Positions 33,421 to 43,043 of a stretch of DNA of 64,000 nt are shown here, one piece after another. Within the stretch, counting starts at the first letter, position 1, and each line of letters begins with the position of its first letter. The stretch spans positions 48,455 to 112,454 of the forward strand of contig JAGCYD010000028.1 in assembly GCA_017960985.1 (NCBI GenBank), given 5' to 3'. Made by a program: the position numbers and the translations under genes. The notes under the pieces are model-generated. The model worked only from the letters and a program-made list of their open reading frames with translations. It did no database searches and was not told the origin of the DNA. This DNA comes from Bacteroidaceae bacterium (GTDB lineage Bacteria > Bacteroidota > Bacteroidia > Bacteroidales > Bacteroidaceae).

Positions 33421-34491
33421 TTACTCGATATTAAGTTGGGTTTGTGCCTCAGTCATCATGCGACGCATGGTGGCAGAACGGTCCTTAGGGCAAATCATGA
33501 GAACATCGCCTTCTTCGACCACTACGAAGTTCTCAAGCCCATCGATAACAGCAACATGGTTCTTAGGCATACGGATGACATTGCCATGGCTATTAGACAA
33601 TAGAGCTTTTGTGTCAAGGAGCAAGTTGCCATTGGCGTCTGCCTCATGACTCTCGCTAAGGGTTCCCCATGAACCGAGGTCAGCCCATCCGAAACTGCTT
33701 TTATAGACAAAGACATTGTTGCTCTTCTCCATGATGCTCATATCAATACTGAGTTTTGGCAATACGCTGAAGAATCCGGGTAAGAACCTGGGATCTGCAG
33801 TTTTTGCCTCTTCCATCATTTTGGGTATCTCAATTTGATACTCGGGCACGAGTTGGTAGATGGTATGCAACATGGCATCGACCTTGAAAAGAAAGATACC
33901 TGTATTCCAAAGGAAACTACCGTCTTGTAGGAATATTTCGGCATATTGTTGTTCTGGCTTCTCGGTGAAGGTCTTTACGCGTGCTACTTGGGCAGTGTCG
34001 GTGTCGTCGCCAATCTGTATATAGCCATATCCTGTTTCAGGGCGTGTGGGGCGTATGCCCATGACCATCAGACGCTCGTCTGATGACACAAATTGTAGAG
34101 CCTGGCGCACATCGGCTTGGAAAACATCTTCGTTGAGGATAATTTGGTCGGAAGGGGATACGATGAGGTTGGCCTCGGAATCGACTTTCTTAATGACAAC
34201 GGTACCCCAGGCTGCACTGGCAAGAGTGCCACGGTGCAAAGGCTCTTCGAGAATATGCTCATCATTCACTTGCGGTAACTGTTCGTAAATATAAGGCAGA
34301 TAACCGGCGTTGGTGGAAATATAGATGTGGCTGGGATCCATAAACCGCGCAAAGCGGTCGTATGTTTCCTGTAAAAGGGTACGACCCGTACCAAAAATAT
34401 CAATAAACTGCTTGGGACGACTAGTGCGGCTCATGGGCCATAGGCGACTACCTACGCCTCCAGCCAGAATCAGGCAATAGTTGTGATCCAT
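33421..34491 (-). CDS. manC: Mannose-1-phosphate guanylyltransferase
   Basis: This enzyme makes GDP-mannose from mannose 1-phosphate and GTP for glycan synthesis and GDP-fucose. The 356-residue protein has only the nucleotidyltransferase domain, without the C-terminal isomerase part of long ManC types. The N-terminal ILAGGVGSRLWPMSRTSRPKQF is the signature GTP-binding loop, and SPSDQIILNED, ETGYGYIQIG, FTEKPEQQYAEIFL, WNTGIFLFK and SFGWADLGSWGTL are all family motifs. It is the last gene of a greA-HIT-manC run with 6 bases between it and the HIT gene. The organism could use it for capsule or surface polysaccharide. Confidence 0.93.
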   Translation of the reverse strand: MDHNYCLILAGGVGSRLWPMSRTSRPKQFIDIFGTGRTLLQETYDRFARFMDPSHIYISTNAGYLPYIYEQLPQVNDEHILEEPLHRGTLASAAWGTVVIKKVDSEANLIVSPSDQIILNEDVFQADVRQALQFVSSDERLMVMGIRPTRPETGYGYIQIGDDTDTAQVARVKTFTEKPEQQYAEIFLQDGSFLWNTGIFLFKVDAMLHTIYQLVPEYQIEIPKMMEEAKTADPRFLPGFFSVLPKLSIDMSIMEKSNNVFVYKSSFGWADLGSWGTLSESHEADANGNLLLDTKALLSNSHGNVIRMPKNHVAVIDGLENFVVVEEGDVLMICPKDRSATMRRMMTEAQTQLNIE

Positions 34492-34497
34492 TTTTGT

Positions 34498-34893
34498 TTA
34501 ATTTTCATACGCCTTGCGTATCGCATCTGCAGTTTGCTGCATTTCCTCGGGCGTAAATTGCTTCTTAGGATTAGCAAAGTTGAGGTCGCCCTCGCTCTGC
34601 ATGGGTACGAGGTGGATGTGAGCATGGGGTACTTCGAGACCGAGTACTGCCTGTCCGACCTTGATACAGGGAAGAACCTTGCGAATGGCAATAGCCACAT
34701 GCTTAGCAAAGACCTGCATGGCGGCAATTTCCTCATCGGTAAGATCGAAGATATAATCTACCTCACGCTTGGGTATGACCAAAGTATGTCCTTTAGCCAA
34801 AGGGTTGATGTCGAGAAATGCGTAGAAGTGGTCGTTCTCGGCACATTTGTAGCTGGGTATCTCACCCGCAACTATCTTTGAAAAGATTGTCAT
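34498..34893 (-). CDS. HIT family nucleotide-binding protein
   Basis: This is a 131-residue histidine-triad protein of the HinT group, a purine nucleotide phosphoramidase or hydrolase in the cytoplasm. It begins TIFSKIVAGEIPSYKCAEND, has LDINPLAKGHTLVIPKREVDYIFDL in the middle and carries the triad HAHIHLVP near residue 95. A C-terminal helix ends at EMQQTADAIRKAYEN. The length and all triad histidines are normal. Its start overlaps the greA stop by four bases and manC follows, so all three are co-translated; this order is common in Bacteroidota for greA and HIT. Confidence 0.93.
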   Translation of the reverse strand: MTIFSKIVAGEIPSYKCAENDHFYAFLDINPLAKGHTLVIPKREVDYIFDLTDEEIAAMQVFAKHVAIAIRKVLPCIKVGQAVLGLEVPHAHIHLVPMQSEGDLNFANPKKQFTPEEMQQTADAIRKAYEN

Positions 34894-35360
34894 AGGTCAA
34901 AAGAGATGCTTGTAATTTCCAGTTCTACGGTACCAGCAGGAACCTTGATGCTCACGATGTCGCCAACTTTCTTGCCCAATAGACCTTGTGCGATGGGCGT
35001 GCCCACACTGATTTTACCCTCGCGCAAGTTGGCCTCGGTTTCGCTCACGATAGTGTATTTCATCTGCATACCGTTTTTGGTATTCTTCAGTCCCACGGTG
35101 CAGAGAATCTGTACACTACTGGTATCCATGTTTTTGGTGTCGATGATTTTGGCATCTAGGATGGTTTGCTTGAGTAGTGCAATCTTGTTCTCCAATTTTG
35201 CTTGAGCTTCCTTTGCGGCGTCATACTCCGCATTCTCGCTCAAGTCACCCTTGTCGCGGGCTTCTGCAATAGCGGCACTGGCAGCGAGGCGTTCCACACT
35301 CTCTAAGTGCTGCAGTTCGGCTACGAGATTATCATAGCCTTTTTGTGACATGTATGCCAT
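34890..35360 (-). CDS. greA: Transcription elongation factor GreA
   Basis: This factor stimulates transcript cleavage by stalled RNA polymerase. The 156-residue protein has the N-terminal coiled-coil hairpin (about 1-75, with EARDKGDLSENAEYDAAKEAQ, where the acidic tip residues that act in the polymerase channel lie) and the C-terminal FKBP-like domain (about 80-156, with IVSETEANLREGKISVGTPIAQGLLGKKVGD). ATG at 35360 and a second Met three codons on are both possible starts. It leads the HIT-manC run. I see no clear TAnnTTTG element upstream. Confidence 0.95.
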   Translation of the reverse strand: MAYMSQKGYDNLVAELQHLESVERLAASAAIAEARDKGDLSENAEYDAAKEAQAKLENKIALLKQTILDAKIIDTKNMDTSSVQILCTVGLKNTKNGMQMKYTIVSETEANLREGKISVGTPIAQGLLGKKVGDIVSIKVPAGTVELEITSISFDL

Positions 35361-35433
35361 AGTCTTATATTATTTTATGTTTTTGTTGTTTTGTGTCTTT
35401 CTTGGCAGATTCTCCATAGGCCAAATTAAGAAA

Positions 35434-35462
35434 AGAATCCCGACAAGACGAACTTGTCGGAA
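35434..35462 (-). terminator. Terminator of the GH51 gene
   Basis: Read on the minus strand, GGATTCCGACAAG pairs with CTTGTCGGGATTC (two wobbles) around a short loop, followed by TTTTCTT. It lies 100 bases after the GH51 stop and before greA. Confidence 0.75.
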
Positions 35463-35561
35463 TCCTCTTACCAATCATGAAGAAATCTTTACCGAGAGCA
35501 AAGATAGGTACAAAAAGCTATTCCTTCCAAACTTTTTGCAGAGAAAATTGCATTTTGCCCC

Positions 35562-37556
35562 TTATTTTTTTATTTTGAAGACGGCAAACGACTTGGCCGG
35601 GAGTTGAAAGGCGATAGAATTCCCGCCATTCCCTATCTGCTGCAAGGGCATTTCTTTGGGCTCGATGGCATGCGGATTATCTACGGTGTTTTCCAAATCA
35701 TACTGGCTTAAGTCGAGCAGGATAACTTTAGCGTCGGAAATCTTCTTAATACCCTCGAGATGGATATCCAGCTGTTTCTGTGTATCGCAGGTGTTGGCTG
35801 CTTTTACTATATATTCGCCAGTTGTTTTGTCCAACACAGCAGAGGCCAAAACCCCGTCTTCACCCTTAGCGGGGAAATTGCTGTTTTTAACGGGCAAGAC
35901 ATGGGTTCCCTTGTTTTGGGCAAACAAAGCCTGTACCCAATAGCTTGCCGAACATGCTACACGCAAATTGTCGAACCAAATCATGTCGGGACGCCACTGC
36001 CAACCATCGACATGACTAAACAAGGGAGCATAGGTTGCCATGTGGACAACATCGGCATTACGCTCGATACCCGTAATGAAGGCAGCCTCGTAGATGCTAG
36101 CCCCAGCGTGGTTCCATTTCTTACCTCTATCATGACAAGCATATTCGCCAGCAAAGACCTTTGGACCTTTACGGTCGTACTTATCATAACGATTCCATTC
36201 GTTCTTGAACCAATTGATGGGACGATAGAAATGCTCGTCAACCAAATCGGCCTTTTGCCGCTTCATGGCTTCCCAACCGATTTCAAAGTTGTGTCCCTCA
36301 GAGTCGGGACCACTGGTGCCGATAATCTTTATTTCGGGATGGGCACGACGCACAGCGTCTGCTACAATCTTAACACGGCGGAAGTAGAAATCCCCCCACT
36401 GTTCGTTGCCGATGCCGAGGAACTTCATATTGAACGGAGCTGGGTGTCCCATGTCGGCACGCAATTTTCCCCACTTCGTAGAGGTGGATCCATTGGCAAA
36501 CTCGATAAGGTCGAGACAATCGTCGATGTATTCACGCAGACCCTCTTCTGTAGCCTCGGCATGTGCAGATTCGTCATCCCAATTCTGGTATTGGCATGCC
36601 ATACCTACATTCAGTACGGGAAGCGGTTCTGAACCAATCTCCTCACTAAGTAAAAAGAATTCATAGAAACCAAGCCCATATGACTGGAAGTAGTCGGGAT
36701 AGAAACGGCTGGTGAAGGTGCTTTCCCAACGATTTTTGTTGTAGGGACGATTTTCGACGGGACCTACACTATTTTTCCAATTATAGCGGTTTTCTAGTGT
36801 GACGCCCTCGACGATACATCCACCTGGGAAACGAAATATGCCAGGTTTCATGTCGGCCAAAGCTTGGGCGAGGTCCTTTCTCATCCCATTCTCGTGCCCG
36901 TTCCAAGTGTCAACAGGAAACAGGCTAACATGCTCTATATCCATTGCGCCTCGGCCACTTCTTCCATTCTCTTCGCAGAGGAACAGACGGAGCTGTGCCT
37001 TATCGACTGTTCTGGGGCTACGAATAATAGCGGTATATTTCTGCCAATCGGCAGAAGTTACCTTGATGTCGGTTTGTGCAAAATTTTGGTGCTCTCCCTG
37101 TGTATAAGGTTCTATCAATTGTACGCGAAGAATCTGCGGACGACCATCGGGTACACGTGCATAGACAGAAAAGCGATAGTCGGCTCCCTTCTGGACGCCG
37201 ATGCCGAAGAAGCCTTCGTTTACCAGTCCTGTCCACCAATCGTTGTGTCCCATGGTGATAAGACGGGCATAGTGAGGATTGCGGTCGAAAGGACCGTCGT
37301 CGCAGATTTCCACTTTACCGAAGGCTTGCCATCCCAATAAGGGATCGGGGGTGAACTCGAAAGAGCGGTTCTTTACTAACTCTGCATATAGTCCACCATC
37401 GGCAGCAAAGTTGATGTCCTCAAAGAAAATACCGTACATGGTTGGTTGTACAGGGGCGCCAGGTTTTGCCGTTTGCACGGTGATAATGTTGTCCTGTGCC
37501 TTGAGGGTGGATGCTGTTAAAAGCGTGACACCCAGTAGAATTGTTTTAAGTCTCAT
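35562..37556 (-). CDS. Alpha-L-arabinofuranosidase, family GH51
   Basis: This enzyme removes arabinofuranose side chains from arabinan and arabinoxylan. I chose the start at 37556 (MRLKTILLGVTLLTASTLKAQ, a clean signal peptide) over the longer frame to 37625, whose extra 23 residues have no signal character. The mature protein of about 640 residues has an N-terminal CBM-like part (YGIFFEDINFAADGGLYAEL, then RNPHYARLITMG), the GH51 barrel with FRFPGGCIVEG and the likely acid/base Glu385 in GIGNEQWG. The likely nucleophile is Glu441 in VDEHFYRP, and a C-terminal beta domain follows. The signal places it in the periplasm or outside. It stands alone with its own terminator, next to glmM. Confidence 0.92.
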   Translation of the reverse strand: MRLKTILLGVTLLTASTLKAQDNIITVQTAKPGAPVQPTMYGIFFEDINFAADGGLYAELVKNRSFEFTPDPLLGWQAFGKVEICDDGPFDRNPHYARLITMGHNDWWTGLVNEGFFGIGVQKGADYRFSVYARVPDGRPQILRVQLIEPYTQGEHQNFAQTDIKVTSADWQKYTAIIRSPRTVDKAQLRLFLCEENGRSGRGAMDIEHVSLFPVDTWNGHENGMRKDLAQALADMKPGIFRFPGGCIVEGVTLENRYNWKNSVGPVENRPYNKNRWESTFTSRFYPDYFQSYGLGFYEFFLLSEEIGSEPLPVLNVGMACQYQNWDDESAHAEATEEGLREYIDDCLDLIEFANGSTSTKWGKLRADMGHPAPFNMKFLGIGNEQWGDFYFRRVKIVADAVRRAHPEIKIIGTSGPDSEGHNFEIGWEAMKRQKADLVDEHFYRPINWFKNEWNRYDKYDRKGPKVFAGEYACHDRGKKWNHAGASIYEAAFITGIERNADVVHMATYAPLFSHVDGWQWRPDMIWFDNLRVACSASYWVQALFAQNKGTHVLPVKNSNFPAKGEDGVLASAVLDKTTGEYIVKAANTCDTQKQLDIHLEGIKKISDAKVILLDLSQYDLENTVDNPHAIEPKEMPLQQIGNGGNSIAFQLPAKSFAVFKIKK

Positions 37557-37651
37557 GATGTTATAAATATTTGTTGTATTTGCATTTCTCGGTGTAAATA
37601 TAGTGATAAAATCTCGGGTATGCAAGGCTTTAGACTAAATCACGGCAATAT

Positions 37652-37683
37652 TTTGGGGATTTCCGAATTTTACCGTACTTTTG
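37652..37683 (+). promoter_or_regulatory. Promoter of glmM
   Basis: TTTG at 37652-37655 and TACTTTTG at 37676-37683 are 20 bases apart; the ATG follows 56 bases later. Confidence 0.75.
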
Positions 37684-37739
37684 TAACCGCTTAAATATAT
37701 AAAATAAGGAAACGTGCGTGCGTAAAACATAAATAAGAT

Positions 37740-39128
37740 ATGACACTGGTAAAATCAATCTCCGGCATACGGGGAACTATTGGGGGCAAGACAGGCGATA
37801 CGCTAAATCCCTTGGACATTGTGAAATTCACTACGGCATACGCTACACTTATTCGTAGGACTACAAAGGTAAAGAGCAACAAAATCGTGGTGGGTCGCGA
37901 TGCACGCATCTCTGGCGAGATGGTGAAGAATGTAGTGTGTGGTACACTAATGGGGATGGGCTTTGATGTTGTATATATCGGCTTGGCCTCTACGCCGACT
38001 ACAGAGATTGCCGTGACGATGGCAGGTGCCTGTGGCGGTATCATCTTAACGGCAAGTCACAATCCCCGTCAGTGGAATGCACTGAAATTGTTGAACGAGA
38101 AGGGTGAATTTTTGGATGCCGCGGAAGGGTCTGAGGTACTTCGCATCGCCGAAGCCGAGGATTTTGAATATGCCGATGTGGATCATCTGGGGAAGTTTAT
38201 CGAGGATGATAGCTATGACCAGAAGCACATCGATATGGTGAAAGCACTGGAACTGGTGGATGTGGATGCTATCCGTAAGGCAAACTTTCGTGTGGCGTTA
38301 GATACGGTAAATTCCGTGGGTGGTGTCATCCTGCCGAAATTGCTGGAGCAACTTGGCGTAAAGACTGTGACGACCCTGTATGGTGAACCCACGGGCGATT
38401 TTCAGCATAATCCAGAACCATTGGAGAAGAACTTGAGTGACATTAAAGCATTGATGCAGAAGGGAGGCTATGATATTGCCTTTGTAGTTGACCCGGATGT
38501 AGACCGCCTGGCCTTGTTCTGCGAGGACGGAACAATGTATGGCGAGGAATATACATTGGTGACCGTTGCCGATTATGTATTACAGCATACACCTGGCAAT
38601 ACGGTGTCGAACCTCAGTTCAACCCGTGCTTTGCGCGATGTGACACGCCGATACGGTTGCGAGTACAATGCTGCGGCTGTGGGCGAGGTGAATGTCGTGA
38701 CGAAGATGAAAGATACTCATGCTGTCATTGGCGGTGAAGGTAACGGCGGAGTCATCTATCCTGCGGCCCATTATGGTCGTGATGCTTTGGTTGGTATAGC
38801 CCTTATCCTGACTTATCTAGCCAAACGGGGTATGAAAGTGAGCGAACTACGCGCCACTTATCCTCCCTATCAAATAGCCAAGAACCGTATTGACTTGACA
38901 CCCGATACGGATGTGGATGCCATATTGGCGAAAGTGAAGGAAATGTACAAGGATGAAGAGGTAAATGATATTGACGGTGTGAAGATAGATTTCCCCGACA
39001 AGTGGGTGCACCTTCGCAAGTCGAATACCGAACCCATCATCCGTGTCTATAGCGAGGCCGCTACGATGGAGGCTGCCGATGAGATAGGCAAGAAGGTGAT
39101 GGATGTGGTTTATGCCATGACGAAATAG
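37740..39128 (+). CDS. glmM: Phosphoglucosamine mutase
   Basis: This enzyme interconverts glucosamine 6-phosphate and 1-phosphate on the way to UDP-GlcNAc for peptidoglycan and lipid A. The 462-residue protein starts TLVKSISGIRGTIGGKTGD, the family N-terminus. The phosphoserine loop is TASHNPRQWNALK with Ser106, the magnesium loop is VDPDVDRLALF and the sugar-binding region contains GGEGNGGVIYP. The C-terminal phosphate-binding loop is RKSNTEPIIRVYSEA. In Bacteroidota this group can also be annotated as phosphomannomutase-like; the SISGIRGTIGG start favours GlmM. Its promoter and hairpin terminator are both clear, so it is monocistronic. Confidence 0.9.
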   Translation: MTLVKSISGIRGTIGGKTGDTLNPLDIVKFTTAYATLIRRTTKVKSNKIVVGRDARISGEMVKNVVCGTLMGMGFDVVYIGLASTPTTEIAVTMAGACGGIILTASHNPRQWNALKLLNEKGEFLDAAEGSEVLRIAEAEDFEYADVDHLGKFIEDDSYDQKHIDMVKALELVDVDAIRKANFRVALDTVNSVGGVILPKLLEQLGVKTVTTLYGEPTGDFQHNPEPLEKNLSDIKALMQKGGYDIAFVVDPDVDRLALFCEDGTMYGEEYTLVTVADYVLQHTPGNTVSNLSSTRALRDVTRRYGCEYNAAAVGEVNVVTKMKDTHAVIGGEGNGGVIYPAAHYGRDALVGIALILTYLAKRGMKVSELRATYPPYQIAKNRIDLTPDTDVDAILAKVKEMYKDEEVNDIDGVKIDFPDKWVHLRKSNTEPIIRVYSEAATMEAADEIGKKVMDVVYAMTK

Positions 39129-39147
39129 AAATTAAATCATACGAATA

Positions 39148-39187
39148 GAAATAGGGTGTGTCAAGAAAAACTGACACACCCTATTTC
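39148..39187. terminator. Bidirectional terminator between glmM and the GH31 gene
   Basis: GAAATAGGGTGTGTCA (39148-39163) pairs perfectly over 16 bases with 39172-39187 around an 8-base loop. It serves convergent glmM and the GH31 gene. Confidence 0.88.
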
Positions 39188-39204
39188 GTTTATGATATCG
39201 GTTA

Positions 39205-42200
39205 CTACTTACCGAGAATTATATTCACCAAAGTCGTAATATCCTTGAGGTTAATCTCTTGGTCACCATTCACATCGGCGGCATCAAGGTTGTATCCCGC
39301 GGTGCTCTTACTCAAGAGAATGTTAGCCAATGCAATCACATCAGCCACGCTAACCTCACCTTCATTCGTAACATCACCTGGTGTTAAGTAATCCAGATGG
39401 AACAGGCGGAAATTATCAATCTTGAACCATGTTTCAGTTGTGGCGTTGGCTGTGCTTACTCCAATCGTGATAGGCGTGTTGTCGGTTGTCTGCTCGAAAT
39501 CTACGCTGATAGTCTGCATGGCATAAGCGTCATTAGAGCCAGGTGCATTCACTTGGTCGCGAAAGAAACCTTGTTGTTCTCCTGCGAAAACGCATTGGTC
39601 GCCCACGCGAATAGCGTTGGTACGGTTGGAGGCATGCATATCGACCGTAAGACGATACTTGCCTGCAGGTAGGTTGTTAACGGTCTGCGAGATGGAGGCG
39701 GTTTTCACGTTGCCATCCCATACACCGAAGATGTAGCGCCCGTCTGTGGCTGCGGGCTCGCTGCCGTTACCGCCATCGACGAGGTTCACACCCCACCATG
39801 TCGTAGGACTTTCAACAGTCCATCCTTGAGGGGCAACCTGATTCAAAGCACGATCATCAGCCTCGAAGCTGGGATTGACGATGTAACTTGTGCAATCCTC
39901 CAAGGTAGGTCCATACTCGTTCTTTGCCGAGAGTTGGATGGTAAGTTGCTTGCCCGTGTAAGTAACCACACTATCGTAAGTGGTCGAGTTGCCGTCACCC
40001 ATGCCCTTCTCAGCATTCACAACCACAATGCTGAACTGGCGGCTTTCAAGCATACCGCTGTAGGAACCTTGTCGGGCACCAATAGTGAGCGTCTTGGTTT
40101 CGTTGTTCCATGTCATAGGAATCTCTGTGTACTGGCCGCTTTCAAAGTTGCGGTTATCAAATTCGTCCTCGTAGAGGGTGAACTGCCCATTAGCACCTGG
40201 ATAGATGCGTATTTCCAAATTATCCCAAGTTTTTTCAGTAGCATATTGAACATCGGGTCCCCAAGGTAAAATGGTTCCAGCGGGCACAAAGAGTGGAATG
40301 ATATCAGAAGGTGCATTCGCACGAATGGTTTGTCCACCGTTGATGGTATAGCCAGTCCAGAAGTCGAGCCATTTACTATTTGTCGATGTCCCGTTTGTCA
40401 TGATAGGTAGATATACATTACGATTGGTGGTACCATCTTGAACAATGGGAGCTACAAGGAAGGAACGACCGAACATGTACTGGTCAATAATGTCGTAGGT
40501 CTGCTCGTCGTTGGGGAAGGCTACAGGCATAGACTGCATGAAGCCCTCGGCATTTGTGCGTACTTGATGAGCCGTACTATAGAGATAAGGAAGGAGACGA
40601 TAACGCAAGTGAATGTAACGGACGATGTTTTCGAACTCTCCATTATCATCGCCAGCGCTGCCAAATTGCCAAGGTTCGCGCGGAGTGTCGGTGCCATGGA
40701 AACGAAGCATTGGGGTGAAACAGGAGAACTGTGTCCATCGGGTGTAAAGCCGACGCCATGCAGCATCGCCAACACCTCCGTAGCTACCGATGAAGAAACC
40801 TCCTGTATCACTATTCCAGTAGGGGAGGCCCGTCTCGTTGAGGTTACAGGCGGCAGGTATCTGGTTGCGTAGCGTATTCCAGCTACTTGTGATGTCGGCA
40901 CTCCAGACATAGGCTCCTGTGCGTTGCATACCGAGGTAACCAGAACGGGTCATGATGCTCACGCGCTTGCTGTTGAGTTCAGGCAAGGCACGATGATGGT
41001 CACTTACCCCACCGACAGTGGCCAAGGGGAAGGCATTGCGCAGCGAACGCCATGTCTGGTTAGGTAAGGCTACATTATCCTTGTCAGTCTCATCACCAAA
41101 GAAGTCAGGTTCTGTGGAATCCATCCAATAGGCATCGAAGCCCTTGCTGGTAATGCCGTTGTAGAGATACTTCCAATAGATGTCTCGGGCTTCGGCGGAA
41201 TAAGGATTGTAGGGCTTTACACCACTTCCCGTAGGCCATGTTTCAGCGGTGAAGAGCAGTCCCTTTTCGTTAAGCTCGGCAAACTGCTGGGTGGAGGGGC
41301 CGAAGTTGGCCCAAATGGAAATCATGACCTTGGCATTATTATTGTGGATGTAGTCCACCATATCTTGATAGTTGGTGTAATTGGGATTGAGGAACTCCAT
41401 AGCATTCCAGTGTGCATTGTCGCCCCAATACTGCCAGTCTTGCACGAGACAGTCGAAGGGAATGTGGAGGTCGCGATATCTTTTCACAACATCTTTTACC
41501 TCGTCGACACTGGTGTAGCGTTCCTTACTTTGATATACACCGAAGTTCCAAAGGGGAGGGAGAAGACATTGGCCTGTTAGGTGGCGCAGACTACGCTGCA
41601 CATTGTGGCTGTTTGAACCAGCCAATACATAATAGTCAATGGCCGTACCCGTGGAACGGAACATAGTTTCAGAACCAGAGTCGTTGAAAGTTGTGGGAGA
41701 GTAGTTGTCCCAGTAGAGGCCGTAGTTCTTAGAGGAGAGGAAGTAGGGAATGCAGATGCTGCGGTTGTCCTGTTCAAGTTTTACGATAGTGCCTCGGCGG
41801 TTCAGTTGTCCATCTTGCAATTGTCCCATACCATAGATACGCTCATCATCATCAAGCTGGAATTTCTGTGTCAGTGTGTAGGAATCGAAAGGTCCATCGG
41901 TAGTATTTACGAAACGATGTCCCGATTCGGCAAGCAACTGATGGTTGTTCTGATCAAAGATGATGGCACGACCAGTATTAAGGGTGTATTCTACACGCAA
42001 CTTGGCACTTTGGATGGAGATAACTCCGTCATTCTGGGTTGTAGTTAGGCTAACATTGTCATCAGGTTCGGCAATGACAGCCCAACTTTCCTGTCCAAAT
42101 TGTGTATCGAAGGCCTTGCTTACGCGTAAGGTACTATCGTTGTAGAACTGGATGCGCACATACTGCTCGTCAAAACGAGCCAGAATCCCATTGGAGATTT

Positions 42201-42972
42201 CTTCGTAGGAACCAGTGTGAGGACCATCATCGGCCTCTTGTTGGCGCACTTGCAGATATAGGGCATAGGCGGAATCATAGTCATCAGAGACAATATTGTT
42301 CACCGCTGCGGCTTGATTGGCATCGAGATTGATAATCTTGGTTTTGATGGCCAAAGTGAGTGAAGTGGCATCAAATCCTAAATTCCCCATCAGCGCAGGA
42401 TGCTTGGCTGCCACTTCCCAAGGAGCGTAGTAGCCAAAGTCCTTGATGGTGCCAGGCTTCGAGGTGTCGTTTGCTGTCAGTCCAATAGCTAAGATGAAAC
42501 CACCGCCAAAGGCACTGATGCTGATACTGTCTTTTGACCAGTCGAAGTTTTGGTTGATGGCAGTATTCGTACTTAGATTCCATAGTAAGAGGTTTTCGTT
42601 GCCGTCCGATAATGTTTGGTCTGGAGCTATTTGTCCACCGTTGTTATAACCATTGAGCCACCAGACATATGCCGAGCCGGAGCTTGTCAGTATGTTTTCG
42701 GTACAAATGGTCAACATGGTTTCATCGTTGTCAATATAATATTCCCCATCAAGCCCCATATTCATCTGGAAAGCTACATTGTTCATCCCACTAGCATTGA
42801 CACTGAACGTGTTGGCCTCGCGGTCGTAACTGAACGCTGTTTGTTGGGCGCGACCGGCATCGGCTGTCACATAGTCGCGGCAATTAAATACATAGTGTTG
42901 TTGCGCAGAGGTTGCAGAAACAACCAAGGCAAAAACTGCCAGTAAATAATAATGAAGGGTGTTTCTTTTCAT
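39205..42972 (-). CDS. GH31 glycoside hydrolase with dockerin-like C-terminus
   Basis: This is an exported 1255-residue alpha-glucosidase/xylosidase-type enzyme. After the signal peptide (MKRNTLHYYLLAVFALVVSATSAQ) come an N-terminal beta region, a DUF4968-like galactose-mutarotase fold (about 250-400) and the GH31 barrel, with the likely nucleophile Asp618 in DAYWMDSTEP. WNSDTGGFFIGSYGG and LRFHGTDTPREPW follow in the barrel. A DUF5110-like beta domain and a carbohydrate-binding jelly roll (about 1045-1190) come next. The last 60 residues form two EF-hand-like repeats, GDVTNEGEVSVADVIALANI and DVNGDQEINLKDITTLVNII, a dockerin type I-like pair. The gene lies directly downstream of an AraC-type membrane regulator on the same strand. 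Specificity among alpha-glucosides and alpha-xylosides cannot be told. Confidence 0.88.
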   Translation of the reverse strand: MKRNTLHYYLLAVFALVVSATSAQQHYVFNCRDYVTADAGRAQQTAFSYDREANTFSVNASGMNNVAFQMNMGLDGEYYIDNDETMLTICTENILTSSGSAYVWWLNGYNNGGQIAPDQTLSDGNENLLLWNLSTNTAINQNFDWSKDSISISAFGGGFILAIGLTANDTSKPGTIKDFGYYAPWEVAAKHPALMGNLGFDATSLTLAIKTKIINLDANQAAAVNNIVSDDYDSAYALYLQVRQQEADDGPHTGSYEEISNGILARFDEQYVRIQFYNDSTLRVSKAFDTQFGQESWAVIAEPDDNVSLTTTQNDGVISIQSAKLRVEYTLNTGRAIIFDQNNHQLLAESGHRFVNTTDGPFDSYTLTQKFQLDDDERIYGMGQLQDGQLNRRGTIVKLEQDNRSICIPYFLSSKNYGLYWDNYSPTTFNDSGSETMFRSTGTAIDYYVLAGSNSHNVQRSLRHLTGQCLLPPLWNFGVYQSKERYTSVDEVKDVVKRYRDLHIPFDCLVQDWQYWGDNAHWNAMEFLNPNYTNYQDMVDYIHNNNAKVMISIWANFGPSTQQFAELNEKGLLFTAETWPTGSGVKPYNPYSAEARDIYWKYLYNGITSKGFDAYWMDSTEPDFFGDETDKDNVALPNQTWRSLRNAFPLATVGGVSDHHRALPELNSKRVSIMTRSGYLGMQRTGAYVWSADITSSWNTLRNQIPAACNLNETGLPYWNSDTGGFFIGSYGGVGDAAWRRLYTRWTQFSCFTPMLRFHGTDTPREPWQFGSAGDDNGEFENIVRYIHLRYRLLPYLYSTAHQVRTNAEGFMQSMPVAFPNDEQTYDIIDQYMFGRSFLVAPIVQDGTTNRNVYLPIMTNGTSTNSKWLDFWTGYTINGGQTIRANAPSDIIPLFVPAGTILPWGPDVQYATEKTWDNLEIRIYPGANGQFTLYEDEFDNRNFESGQYTEIPMTWNNETKTLTIGARQGSYSGMLESRQFSIVVVNAEKGMGDGNSTTYDSVVTYTGKQLTIQLSAKNEYGPTLEDCTSYIVNPSFEADDRALNQVAPQGWTVESPTTWWGVNLVDGGNGSEPAATDGRYIFGVWDGNVKTASISQTVNNLPAGKYRLTVDMHASNRTNAIRVGDQCVFAGEQQGFFRDQVNAPGSNDAYAMQTISVDFEQTTDNTPITIGVSTANATTETWFKIDNFRLFHLDYLTPGDVTNEGEVSVADVIALANILLSKSTAGYNLDAADVNGDQEINLKDITTLVNIILGK

Positions 42973-43009
42973 TGTGTTTAAGTGTTAAGGTTTGAAATTA
43001 TCACGAGTG

Positions 43010-43017
43010 CAAAGTTA
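43010..43017 (-). promoter_or_regulatory. -7 promoter element of the GH31 gene
   Basis: Read on the minus strand the bases are TAACTTTG, matching TAnnTTTG, 37 bases before the ATG. No good -33 stands at 19-21 bases, as expected for an activator-dependent promoter. Confidence 0.55.
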
Positions 43018-43043
43018 TGATGAAACCAACCAAAAAGGCTGCA

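Noticed and set aside
37557-37625. Longer start of the GH51 enzyme
   Set aside because: The start at 37556 gives a proper signal peptide; the extra residues do not.
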